Shown here: positions 1-7,419 of the stretch, in pieces
Layout of the letters: each line of letters starts with the position of its first letter
Position numbering within the stretch: the stretch's first letter is position 1
Origin: Aneurinibacillus aneurinilyticus ATCC 12856
Lineage (GTDB): Bacteria > Bacillota > Bacilli > Aneurinibacillales > Aneurinibacillaceae
Direction: 5' to 3'
Length of the DNA stretch: 64,000 nucleotides
Assembly: GCF_000466385.1 (NCBI RefSeq)
Contig: NZ_KE952693.1
Span: 1-64,000 of the forward strand
Translations under genes and position numbers: made by a program
Notes under the pieces: model-generated
Database searches by the model: none
Told to the model about the DNA's origin: nothing
The model's input: the letters and a program-made list of their open reading frames with translations, nothing else

Positions 1-549
1 GCAATGCCGTCCAAAGCATATACCGTGACCGAACCAGAGAAAGATGCTTTTACTGTTACAGAGAAAATCAACGGAAAGGTCATTCGATCCTTCGCGGGCG
101 TAGACGGACAGGAGAACACCATTGCGATTCCACATGATATCTGGATACGATTGCAGCCCGGAATTCAGCATAAGCTAGTTATCGAAGCGACTGACAGTAA
201 AGGTATGGCAGCGACACGTACCTATACGTTTGTCCGGCAGGAAACCAAGCTTGAATTTGAGCTGAAACAACCGTTCATCACCGATGTTGCCGCCAAACGA
301 ATTCTTGTCACTCTTGATGCGGTAGTACCGAACGGGGCAACAATGAAAATCGAAGCGTGTAACAATGCCTTCGATGCTTCTCCTGCCTGGGAGGACATAA
401 CGAATCATGTCCGTTTTAATCGCGGCTTTCTCTTTACGAATACGGAGAAGACCGCCGAACGATGGGGCGTAAACATACGATTTATATTTGAAAAAGGCAC
501 AGCAAACAGTCAGGTTATTGTCAACGGATTCGGGGGTGCATTCGATTGA
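1..549 (+). CDS. Phage tail/fibre protein, C-terminal part (gene begins before the window)
   Basis: The frame is open from base 1, so the visible 181 residues after the first ATG (base 4) are probably the C-terminal end of a larger protein. Residues 5-80 look like an Ig-like beta module (VIEATDSKGMAATRTYTF), and the tail segment ends in a beta-rich domain (NRGFLFTNTEKT, NSQVIVNGFGGAFD) of a kind I associate with prophage tail proteins in Bacillales. It sits directly before two small phage genes, one of them XkdX-like. The Ig-like style resembles the big protein at 4010-6208, suggesting that two fibre genes exist in this element. Function as fibre or baseplate decoration is inferred. Confidence 0.55.
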   Translation, partial: AMPSKAYTVTEPEKDAFTVTEKINGKVIRSFAGVDGQENTIAIPHDIWIRLQPGIQHKLVIEATDSKGMAATRTYTFVRQETKLEFELKQPFITDVAAKRILVTLDAVVPNGATMKIEACNNAFDASPAWEDITNHVRFNRGFLFTNTEKTAERWGVNIRFIFEKGTANSQVIVNGFGGAFD

Positions 550-743
550 TTATCATTAATGAAAAGCCGCTTTCACAAATTGAAAAAGAACGGGAAGAGG
601 CTGAAGCGCCAATGCTTACAATGGGACAAGAGATGGCATTGCTGAAACTTGGTAGCATGCAGAAGGATACGATTATCCAAACGTTAGGGCAGGAATTGGC
701 CAGGGTTAAGCTGGAGCTGATTCGATTGAAGGAGGGTGAATAG
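546..743 (+). CDS. Small phage tail-module protein, coiled-coil
   Basis: This 65-residue protein starts at a TTG that overlaps the TGA stop of the preceding gene, a translational-coupling arrangement. The C-terminal half (QEMALLKLGSMQKD, GQELARVKLELIRLKEG) is heptad-like and probably alpha-helical. It ends 2 bp before the XkdX-like gene. The small protein at 6208-6414 occupies the same relative position after the second fibre gene and has a similar acidic, helical character. I cannot name a specific function; it is likely a tail chaperone or fibre accessory protein. Confidence 0.6.
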   Translation: MIIINEKPLSQIEKEREEAEAPMLTMGQEMALLKLGSMQKDTIIQTLGQELARVKLELIRLKEGE

Positions 744-745
744 CC

Positions 746-898
746 ATGGATTTTTGGAGCTTAGCATACAAATTGAAATGGATTACGAAGGATCAACTAC
801 GGCTTGCTGTAAAAACGGAGCAAAATCCGTTTGGTGAGATTACGGTAACACAATTCAAAGCAATCACAGGCGATGATTTTGTGAGCGCCGCACAATAA
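746..898 (+). CDS. xkdX: XkdX family phage protein
   Basis: A 50-residue ORF beginning MDFWSLAYKLKWITKDQL and containing GEITVTQFKAITGDDF, which is the typical layout of the XkdX family: an aromatic N-terminus, a lysine-rich turn and a GEIT-x-x-(Q/E)F/Y-K-x-ITG(D/E) core. XkdX genes usually close the tail-fibre cluster of PBSX-like prophages. A GGAGGGTGAATAG Shine-Dalgarno region lies just upstream, inside the end of the preceding gene. Here it is followed, after a gap, by another baseplate gene series, which is not the usual order. Confidence 0.8.
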   Translation: MDFWSLAYKLKWITKDQLRLAVKTEQNPFGEITVTQFKAITGDDFVSAAQ

Positions 899-1253
899 GG
901 TGAAGCTTTGAGCAGTGAAGACACTATTGATTACTATATAAAGTACATTTGATATTTTGACAGGGGAGCGTGGTTGGAAGCAGGAGATTTGGAAAAAGGA
1001 AGAGGTTTGATGCGCCCTGTGCTACGGCAAAAGAAAGGCCAGCGTGTCTTTTTTCGACCCCTCCTGCCCTTCCTTCTTTTCTTACCTCCCACCACAAACA
1101 TGTGTCGGTTTATCAAATCAGATGTATAAAGTTAAATGTAGGATAAACATGTTCGGTCATGTTGCTGCCAGAAATACCAGGCGGTTGACTGATTAGACGT
1201 CTTTTGGCTGGCTGGACAACAGTATTATGTGCAGGGAAAGGATGTGAGGATAG
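899..1253 (+). other. 355-bp gap in the tail cluster, possible remnant of an XkdR-like gene
   Basis: No intact gene is seen between the XkdX-like gene and the DUF2634 gene. Tail clusters are normally gapless, so this is unusual. In the frame starting at 1196 the translation includes LAGQQYYVQGKDV, which resembles the C-terminal end of DUF2577/XkdR proteins, the gene normally found just before DUF2634. A stop at 1190-1192 closes this frame upstream, so at most a decayed scrap remains. The rest is pyrimidine- and purine-rich sequence without a convincing promoter or terminator. The remnant reading is weak. Confidence 0.3.
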
Positions 1254-1700
1254 GTGACAGATGAGCCGATTTCTTTGTTTCCTGAGATGAACCTTATCGA
1301 TATGGAGGAAACGGAAATATACGAAGGGGCTGCTTCAAATGAAAAATGGACGTACATGCTTGATTTTCGCAATCGATGCGCGGTTGTAGATGAGGATGGC
1401 CGCGCGCGCAAGACCAAGACGTATGCGGAATTCCTGATACAGACGGCGATGAAAATCCTCAACACCGAGCGTTTCCAGTATGTCGTATATAGCGAGGATA
1501 TTGGCGTTGAGAAATCAGAATGGCCGGGATGGGAAGACGTTGAAATTAAGCGGGATATGGAAGAAGCGTTGACCGCCCATCCCGAAATTCAGCGAGCCGA
1601 GGTGCTTTCCATAGAGCGAGACGCCCATGAAGTGTATGTGAGAATTCATTTGGTTGGGCTTGCCGGGACGGCAGAGGTAGAGGAGGCGATTAGACTATGA
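1254..1700 (+). CDS. DUF2634 (XkdS-like) phage baseplate protein
   Basis: The 148-residue product begins at GTG with a GAGG Shine-Dalgarno. It carries the pattern DFRNRCAVVDEDGRARKTKTYAEFLIQTAMKI..., followed by YSEDIGVE and the C-terminal R(A)EVLSIERDAHEVYVRIHL. These are features of the DUF2634/XkdS family, a small gp25-like baseplate wedge component of contractile-tail prophages. It overlaps the baseplate J gene by 4 bp (ATGA), the normal order in PBSX-like elements. Expected length is about 140 residues, so the gene looks intact. Confidence 0.75.
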   Translation: MTDEPISLFPEMNLIDMEETEIYEGAASNEKWTYMLDFRNRCAVVDEDGRARKTKTYAEFLIQTAMKILNTERFQYVVYSEDIGVEKSEWPGWEDVEIKRDMEEALTAHPEIQRAEVLSIERDAHEVYVRIHLVGLAGTAEVEEAIRL

Positions 1701-2515
1701 AACTTACAGACTTACCCAAGCTTCCTTATGTGCCTATTTTGGAAGAAACGCCAGATGACATTTATCAACGCTGGGTAAATCGGGCGATTGAAATCGCAAA
1801 GGAGCGTGGCTTACCCCCGCCGCCGACAGGCGAAGGGGAATATTTTTATGATTTGTGGTATCCGATTGCCCAGGAATACGCAGAACAGCAGGAATTATGG
1901 ACGTATGGCTTTATTCAGGCGTTTCCCATATGGGCTGATGGCGAATTCCTGGAAGCGCATGGCTGGGCGGATGGACTGGTTAAAAAGGAAGGCGAGGACG
2001 ATGATACATTCAGGCTTCGTCTTTTGGACCGCGCCTTTATCGAAGAAGGAAGCGGGCGGCGCAAGGATTATGAGCTATGGGTCAAAGAGGTTCCCGGCGT
2101 AGGCGGAGCGATTGCGATTGAAAAGGAGCGGCATGACAATTCTATCGATCTTTACCTCACAAATATGGATGGTCAGCCGATAACGCTGGAATTTGCTGAA
2201 CACGTAAAAGACTTGATGTGGGAGGATAAACGGATCGCCGGACATGACCTGGCCATCCATCCAGCACCTGTCTTTACGCTGCGAATTGAGGCAGCGCTTG
2301 AAACAACCGGAGATCGCACAGTTCTGGCGGAACAGATTAAAAAACGTATTCTTTCGTATGCGGAAGGACGAACCAGGCTTGTTTATAATTATGTTGCCGC
2401 GCTTCTTGTGGTAGATATGGGAGAGAATTATTCCGGCTTTACGATGAATGGAAAGACAGAAGATATGATTGTACCGACGAAATCAATCTTGCAGGTTGAG
2501 GTGGTATTATCATGA
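1697..2515 (+). CDS. Baseplate J-like protein (XkdT family)
   Basis: The product has 272 residues. The N-terminal half has the recurring Baseplate_J layout: a segment about EYAEQQELWTYGFIQAF, then ADGEFLEAHGWADGLVKKEGEDDDTFRLRLLDRAF and EEGSGRRKDYELWVKEVPGVGGA. The C-terminus (LVYNYVAALLVVDMGENYSGF) is the beta-rich end typical of the family. It is shorter than the about 350-residue XkdT of B. subtilis but the core is continuous. It forms the baseplate wedge of a contractile tail. It overlaps its neighbours by 4 bp on both sides, consistent with one transcript. Confidence 0.8.
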   Translation: MKLTDLPKLPYVPILEETPDDIYQRWVNRAIEIAKERGLPPPPTGEGEYFYDLWYPIAQEYAEQQELWTYGFIQAFPIWADGEFLEAHGWADGLVKKEGEDDDTFRLRLLDRAFIEEGSGRRKDYELWVKEVPGVGGAIAIEKERHDNSIDLYLTNMDGQPITLEFAEHVKDLMWEDKRIAGHDLAIHPAPVFTLRIEAALETTGDRTVLAEQIKKRILSYAEGRTRLVYNYVAALLVVDMGENYSGFTMNGKTEDMIVPTKSILQVEVVLS

Positions 2516-3156
2516 TTCCTCTCCGCTATCGAAAAGCATTGCCGCCATACTGGTACGAAATCGACATGGCGGAGCGTCACTTTTCCGTCATGGAAAAAGA
2601 GATGGATGACCGCGAGAAAATCACGAACGAGCTGCGGGACCAATTCATTCTCCAGCGGGCGACCTATGCGCTGGAAGTATGGGAATGGATTTACTTTCGT
2701 AAGGTGCAAACTGGTAGTTTTGCGGAGCGAAGAGAAGCCATACGAAAAAAGCGGTGGGCCAAGCGCCCGTTTAAGCTTCCTGTTCTTCGGCTTATGGGTT
2801 CACAGTCTGGAAAACTACTTGATGTTACGGAAGATTTTCTAAAGAAAGAAGTTTTGTTTGAATATGCAGCGGATGAAGCCATCAATCTTGTTCATCTTTA
2901 TAGGGATTTTGAATATATACGACCGGTTCATGTAAATCAAGCGGTAGCGGTAGCAAAAACGATGACAACTCCTATTATCGTTGGCGGGGATGCACGAAAC
3001 TTTGATGTAACCTACCGACGCTGCGGTGAAACTATTACCGAAGGGGTACAAGACGGACAACTGGCACAAGCTGGCGTAAACGTCTTAGGTGATGCTTATA
3101 GCTTTGACGTTCCATATCAACGTTGTGGAGAAGCCTATACAGGAGAGGGGGCGTAA
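2512..3156 (+). CDS. DUF2313 / YmfQ-like tail protein with duplicated C-terminal motif
   Basis: A 214-residue protein in the position of XkdU/YmfQ, directly after baseplate J. The N-terminus (LPPYWYEIDMAERHFSVM) and the RREAIRKKRW segment fit the DUF2313 tail family, which links baseplate and fibre. The C-terminal 60 residues hold a twofold repeat, GDARNFDVTYRRCGE and GDAYSFDVPYQRCGE, about 40 residues apart. It may be a fibre-attachment element. The GTAA stop lies only a few bases before the next start. Confidence 0.7.
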   Translation: MIPLRYRKALPPYWYEIDMAERHFSVMEKEMDDREKITNELRDQFILQRATYALEVWEWIYFRKVQTGSFAERREAIRKKRWAKRPFKLPVLRLMGSQSGKLLDVTEDFLKKEVLFEYAADEAINLVHLYRDFEYIRPVHVNQAVAVAKTMTTPIIVGGDARNFDVTYRRCGETITEGVQDGQLAQAGVNVLGDAYSFDVPYQRCGEAYTGEGA

Positions 3157-3159
3157 ATC

Positions 3160-3468
3160 TTGGCTGAAGGAACGGTTATACAACCGAGATACTTAGATGT
3201 TATTCGCGATGCCGCAGATGCTGCCGTCGCAAAATCACTGGTCACTATCAATGGGGAACAAAAAGAATTTCCGATTTATCGTACCTTGGTAGATGGTTAT
3301 AAAATTCGAAAGTACATCTACATTCAAAATGACACTGGACATATCACCAATGCCGTGCTGTTGGACCATACCGGAAACCAATTAGCCATTAAGACTCACA
3401 ACGTACAAAAGGGTACCGATGGCTTTGTGATTTGTTTTGAACTTGAGATTAAACTGGAGGTGAAATAA
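3160..3468 (+). CDS. Small phage tail-module protein (hypothetical)
   Basis: A 102-residue product starting at TTG, with GGAGAGGGGG about 10 bp upstream. The N-terminus (IQPRYLDVIRDAADAAVAKSL) is helical; the remainder is predicted beta (YIYIQNDTGHITNAVLLDHTGNQLAIKTHNVQKG). No named family is recognised. It lies between the DUF2313 gene and a fibre gene, abutting the latter exactly, so it is part of the tail-fibre transcript. Low-similarity fibre accessory proteins are common here. Confidence 0.6.
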   Translation: MAEGTVIQPRYLDVIRDAADAAVAKSLVTINGEQKEFPIYRTLVDGYKIRKYIYIQNDTGHITNAVLLDHTGNQLAIKTHNVQKGTDGFVICFELEIKLEVK

Positions 3469-4035
3469 ATGGCCGGATACGTACCCATTCGTTTTAAAGA
3501 TACGATTAGAGACCCTATCACAGGGGATATCATCGAGCGAGGAACACCATTAAATCAGGTAAACCTAGATCATGTGGAAGATGGAATCCTTTTAGCTCAT
3601 GAGAAACTAGAGTTAATGGAGTTAGAAATGGCCCGTATGAAAGTCTATATGGAAATTGATGGACGGGTTACAGGAGGAAAAGGGACATTTTTTGAAACAA
3701 TGGACGGTGTGGAGCCACACCTAATGCGAAGGGAGACAGCAGAGGCCATGCTTCCCGCTCCTGTCAACGCAAGCCAAGAACCAATTACTCTTTCTGTCTT
3801 TATGATAGACGATTCTTTTACAAGTGGAGAGGAAGCAACCATATATGATGATGAGTACTGGGAGGAAGTCGTCATACAGGCTGTTGAAGGAGATAAGCTT
3901 ACTCTGAATCACCTGCAGAACAGCTACAAAAAAGGAGCCATCATTTCTCGTAGCCCTTCCAAGCCTGATCCAGTAACCAAAACGATGAAACCGGGGGTGT
4001 TCAAGACGTATGATTTGTCTTTCCGAGAAGTATAA
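3469..4035 (+). CDS. Phage tail fibre-type protein
   Basis: The 188-residue product starts YVPIRFKDTIRDPITGDIIERGTPLNQVNLDHVEDGILLAHEK, matching the N-terminal 'F.D.I.D...G..I..GTPLN..NLN..E.GI' pattern found in many Bacillales prophage fibre proteins. A short helix (LELMELEMARMKVYMEIDG) follows. The C-terminal half is beta-rich and acidic. Its last 26 bp overlap the start of the next, larger gene in another frame, so the two are probably coupled in translation. It probably acts as the baseplate-proximal part of the fibre. Confidence 0.7.
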   Translation: MAGYVPIRFKDTIRDPITGDIIERGTPLNQVNLDHVEDGILLAHEKLELMELEMARMKVYMEIDGRVTGGKGTFFETMDGVEPHLMRRETAEAMLPAPVNASQEPITLSVFMIDDSFTSGEEATIYDDEYWEEVVIQAVEGDKLTLNHLQNSYKKGAIISRSPSKPDPVTKTMKPGVFKTYDLSFREV

Positions 4036-6208
4036 AACAGGTACGTTGCTCGAAGTGTCCGGGTGTTCGATGGAGCCGACGTTGTGGGATGGGCAGATTG
4101 TTGAAGTGATGGAAGGCTGCCATGATGGCGATATCGTTGTTGCTGAGTATGAAGGACGGTTGATAGTGAAACGATTAGTCGGAGATAAGTTGCTGGGAGA
4201 TAACCGGGCATTATCTACCGACTTTTTTGTTGCCGATGTATGTATCCTTGGACGGGCAGAAGTTCGGACAAAAGAGGAACTGGAAGAAAGAGGGGTACAG
4301 ATTGATAATCTCCAGTCACCGGCAAGAGCTTATGCTGCTTCCCCCATCATTATAACTAATGCTATTGCCTATTGTAGAGATAACTACGATAGAACAGGAG
4401 ACGGCTCGGTTTACAATATAACGCTTAATCCAGATACCAAAAATATAACCGTTAATTTTACGGTTGAATCTAATGGGATTTATCAGTATGCCTTTTTTGA
4501 TGAACCTAAGCCCATCAATATATATGTAGATGGAAAAAATAAAGGTAGTAATGGAACTGCTAGAGTCGTTACCATGGATAAAGTTCAAGGCTCGTCTTCG
4601 TATCAGCTTTCACCGAATGACAGGGGCAAAGATATAACCTTTGAAGCACAGGGCAAAGACGTGAGGGTAGGTATTCGAATTCCTGCATCTTCTATCCCAC
4701 AAAGCATTTTTAACTCAGTACCAACAGCCGCCCTGGATTCGGTTATGAATATAATCTTATCCGAAGGTATTTGCAGCCTATCTGGAACCGTAAATGACCC
4801 GGATGGAGATACTGTAACTATTCGTGCAACCATAGCAGGTATCACTAAACAAACAACTGTAAAGGGATCTGGAGGATGGACACTCTCATGGCCTGTATCA
4901 GACTTGTCACAAGGACAGTATTCAAATGTCGTAATCACCGCAACAGACGGGAATGGCGGTACTGCCACGGTGACATACACCGGGACCATTACCATCGATA
5001 AAACGAAGCCTACTATCTCTGTATCAGGCGTTGCAGAAGGACAAACCTATACATCGGTTACGCCGACCTTCTCCGCAACAGATACAGGCGGCTCAGGCTT
5101 GCAGAGCTGCACCGCAACATTGAATGGAAACGCCTTTACATCCGGCACACCAATTACGGTAGGCGGAAGTTATACACTGATAGTGACAGCTAAGGACAAT
5201 GCCGGGAACGTTAGTACGCAGACGATTAACTTTAAAATCAACAGTGCGCCAACGGTTGAAGTCACGACTGCAAACAATCAAACGCTGTATGAAGGGGATT
5301 CTCTTATCATCTCTGGTAGCGCGAACGATGTGAATGCAGGAAATGCGCTTATTGTAAAGTTGAAGTTTGATGAAGAATCGGAAAAGAATATCCTGGTTAC
5401 CACATCGACTGGAACGCCACAACCGATCAGTTACACCGTCACATTTAAGAATGGTCGATTGTACGATGCAGCAGGCAACCCAATTACACCAGAGCTGAAC
5501 AAAGATGTGGTCCATAGTTTCACGGTGTATGCCAAGGACGACAGCGGCGCAGAATCACCCCGCATTACACGTCAATTTATGGTTGTACCTAACCGAAACC
5601 CACTTATTAGTATCAACCCATTGGAACCGTTAACCAATATTGTTCCGACCGATACGGTTACTATTAGTGGAACGGTAAATGATCCAGACGAAGGCGACAC
5701 CGTAACAATGGAATACAAGCTAAATCAAGGACCATTCCAACCTGTTGCCATGCAAGGGGAAACATGGTCTTTTTCTATTTCAGCAGGTCGTTTACGAGAT
5801 GGAGAAAACATCGTCGAACTAAAAGCGCTTGATAACAAGGGCGGTGTGACTGTAAAACGAATGGCGATTGACCAAACGCCCCGGATAGTACCGGTAAAGG
5901 TTTCACAGTCCCGGTATATGATTCTACCACCAAAAGGAGAAATGAAAGGTTTGGTGGCCTGGATTCAGCGGAAGAAGGGGGACCTGCAGATCAAAGGCGA
6001 TTTGTCTATTGTAGCAGTTGGACAGCCAGAGTCCTTTATCACGATGGAGAAAACGTCAGCGGAATTATCACACGCCCTTGATGAGGACCAGTTCATAGGC
6101 AGTGTAGAAACATCTGGACAAAACGTGACCATCAAACTGACAGAGACGCGCACTGATGCCTTAAATTCATCGGCTGCCATTACAAAAATTGCAGGGGTGA
6201 TTAACTAA
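4010..6208 (+). CDS. Signal peptidase (S26) domain fused to Ig-like phage tail protein
   Basis: The 732-residue product joins two unrelated parts. Residues 16-86 carry the type I signal peptidase boxes in order: GCSMEPTLWDGQ (nucleophile Ser20), GDIVV (40-44), IVKRLVG (general base Lys54) and GDNRALSTD (63-71) followed by ILGRAEV. There is no membrane anchor. Just after it, at residues 107-109, lies AYA followed by ASP, an AXA motif like those such enzymes cut. From about residue 210 come several Ig/cadherin-like beta modules (SGTVNDPDGDTVTIRA, TAKDNAGNVSTQTINF, SGTVNDPDEGDTVTME), then a C-terminal beta domain ending AAITKIAGVIN. It overlaps the previous gene by 26 bp and the next by 1 bp. 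S24-type (LexA-like) peptidase is the alternative reading; the GDNR box favours S26. Confidence 0.75.
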   Translation: MICLSEKYKTGTLLEVSGCSMEPTLWDGQIVEVMEGCHDGDIVVAEYEGRLIVKRLVGDKLLGDNRALSTDFFVADVCILGRAEVRTKEELEERGVQIDNLQSPARAYAASPIIITNAIAYCRDNYDRTGDGSVYNITLNPDTKNITVNFTVESNGIYQYAFFDEPKPINIYVDGKNKGSNGTARVVTMDKVQGSSSYQLSPNDRGKDITFEAQGKDVRVGIRIPASSIPQSIFNSVPTAALDSVMNIILSEGICSLSGTVNDPDGDTVTIRATIAGITKQTTVKGSGGWTLSWPVSDLSQGQYSNVVITATDGNGGTATVTYTGTITIDKTKPTISVSGVAEGQTYTSVTPTFSATDTGGSGLQSCTATLNGNAFTSGTPITVGGSYTLIVTAKDNAGNVSTQTINFKINSAPTVEVTTANNQTLYEGDSLIISGSANDVNAGNALIVKLKFDEESEKNILVTTSTGTPQPISYTVTFKNGRLYDAAGNPITPELNKDVVHSFTVYAKDDSGAESPRITRQFMVVPNRNPLISINPLEPLTNIVPTDTVTISGTVNDPDEGDTVTMEYKLNQGPFQPVAMQGETWSFSISAGRLRDGENIVELKALDNKGGVTVKRMAIDQTPRIVPVKVSQSRYMILPPKGEMKGLVAWIQRKKGDLQIKGDLSIVAVGQPESFITMEKTSAELSHALDEDQFIGSVETSGQNVTIKLTETRTDALNSSAAITKIAGVIN

Positions 6209-6414
6209 TGGGAGAGTTGAAGATCCGCCCACGTAATGAAGATGGTTCTTTAGGAGAATTTGAGACCGTGTTCCCAAAAGAAGGAATGTCACCAGAGGAA
6301 GAAATCACGGTTCTCAAAAAGGAATTAGCCAAGGAAAAACAGCGCAACAAGGACAACAGCTTCGCTATTATGGAGTTGTACGAGGCGCTTGAGGCTATAA
6401 AGGGAGGACAATAA
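6208..6414 (+). CDS. Small phage protein after the fibre gene
   Basis: A 68-residue acidic protein; residues 30-55 (EEEITVLKKELAKEKQRNKD) form a predicted coiled coil. Its ATG overlaps the stop of the tail fusion gene. It occupies the same slot as the 65-residue gene at 546-743 in the upstream module. No specific function is recognised; gene order points to a tail-fibre accessory role. Confidence 0.6.
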   Translation: MGELKIRPRNEDGSLGEFETVFPKEGMSPEEEITVLKKELAKEKQRNKDNSFAIMELYEALEAIKGGQ

Positions 6415-6530
6415 TGTCGGTTGCAAAGGTCTATGTAAATGCCATAAGGGACGGTGACATTCAAATCACTGATGTTCCAGAAAGCATTCAAGGCAAAGTA
6501 AAGGAGCTACTGAAAGAAGATGAGGAATAA
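6414..6530 (+). CDS. CD1375-like mini phage protein
   Basis: A 38-residue ORF (ATG overlaps the preceding TAA), with AKVYVNAIRDGDIQITDVPE and GKVKELLKEDEE. The pattern VYV-x-x-I-x-x-G-x-x-x-I-x-x-VPE with a following lysine-rich helix is that of the very small CD1375-type proteins encoded at the end of tail clusters. AGGGAGGACA acts as ribosome binding site. Function is unknown. Confidence 0.6.
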   Translation: MSVAKVYVNAIRDGDIQITDVPESIQGKVKELLKEDEE

Positions 6531-6578
6531 ACTCGCTCGTCTTTTCTTGTCAGTCGCTCTTTTTCGGGAGGTAATATA

Positions 6579-6726
6579 ATGTTTCCACTGTATTACAGTG
6601 ATTTATGTAACGTTCATTATCGACGAGGAAATCAGTTACAATGATGTTCTGGCTACATTGAAGGCAGAAGTCAAAAGACAATTAGAATTGCTCGGTTGTG
6701 GTCATCTGGCTACAGAGACTGCATAA
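6579..6726 (+). pseudogene. Frameshifted CD1375-like mini gene
   Basis: A good ribosome binding site (GGGAGG, 6566-6571) precedes ATG 6579, but that frame stops after 21 codons. In the next frame, from about 6598 to the TAA at 6726, the translation gives YVTFIIDEEISYNDV then LKAEVKRQLELLG. This looks like the VYV..LI..GKKT...VP..L...V...L..LG pattern of small phage proteins. A single-base change in the first 20 bases would restore one reading frame. Either this is a broken copy of the neighbour's family, or translation starts at the unsupported GTG 6598. Confidence 0.4.
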
Positions 6727-6873
6727 ATGCTTCTCAATAGGAGGTTTTTTTCCAAAACTCTTCAGACTAAAGTAAAACGGCCTAAGCAAATCTAAAAACC
6801 ATGCTCCCTCTATCGTCACCAACCCAGCGGAAAGGCCATAGTATACAGTTAAAAAGATGACAGAGGTGAAGTC

Positions 6874-7302
6874 ATGGCAGTTGTAAAAGCCACTAACTCG
6901 GATATTAACCTTTTGGCAAGATTGCTTAGGGCAGAGGCTGAAGGGGAAGGGAACTTGGGCATGCTGCTTGTCGGAAACGTAGGAATCAACCGCGTACGTT
7001 CGAATTGTTCAGATTTTAAGGGACTTCGTACCATTCCGCAAATGATTTATCAACCGCATGCATTCGAGGCTGTTACACACGGTTACTTTTATCAAAGGGC
7101 AAGGGAAAACGAAAGGCGCTTGGCTCGTCGGGTGATTAATGGAGAAAGCTTTTGGCCTGGAAAATATAGCTTATGGTATTTTAGACCGCCGGGCGAGTGT
7201 CCTGAGGAGTGGTATAATCAACCCTTCGTGGGACGTTTTAAAGCTCACTGCTTTTATGAGCCAACAGCTGAAACGTGTCAAAACGTGTATAACGTATTTT
7301 AA
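6874..7302 (+). CDS. cwlJ: Spore cortex-lytic cell wall hydrolase CwlJ
   Basis: The 142-residue product matches the usual CwlJ length and its signature segments: LLARLLRAEAEGEG, MLLVGNVGINRVR, CSDFKGLRTIPQMIYQP and SLWYFRPPGECP. The catalytic Glu lies in the RAEAEGEG helix of the SleB/CwlJ hydrolase fold. CwlJ works with GerQ in spore cortex breakdown on germination; no gerQ is nearby. It has its own ribosome binding site (GAGGTGAAG) and a terminator right after it. Upstream, CATAGTATA (6837-6845) fits the CATAnnnTA -10 of sporulation sigma K, though weakly. It lies between the phage tail and lysis genes, so it is a host-type gene carried in, or used by, the prophage. Confidence 0.9.
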   Translation: MAVVKATNSDINLLARLLRAEAEGEGNLGMLLVGNVGINRVRSNCSDFKGLRTIPQMIYQPHAFEAVTHGYFYQRARENERRLARRVINGESFWPGKYSLWYFRPPGECPEEWYNQPFVGRFKAHCFYEPTAETCQNVYNVF

Positions 7303-7359
7303 ACGAGGAATCCAACGTGAGCCGAAAAATCATATATTCCAAGCTTTTTATATTTGTCT

Positions 7360-7385
7360 GGAGTCGCATTTGCGGCTCCTTTTTT
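7360..7385 (+). terminator. Intrinsic terminator after cwlJ
   Basis: GGAGTCGC and GCGGCTCC form an 8-bp stem with one mismatch and a 4-base loop (7360-7379), followed by six T. It separates cwlJ transcription from the lysis cassette that starts 35 bp further on. Confidence 0.8.
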
Positions 7386-7419
7386 ATGTTCACGCCGAAA
7401 AGGCGGTAAGGAGGATGTT

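Noticed and set aside
7354-7419. Earlier TTG start for the BhlA-like gene
   Set aside because: It lies within the cwlJ terminator; ATG 7420 has a strong AAGGAGG.
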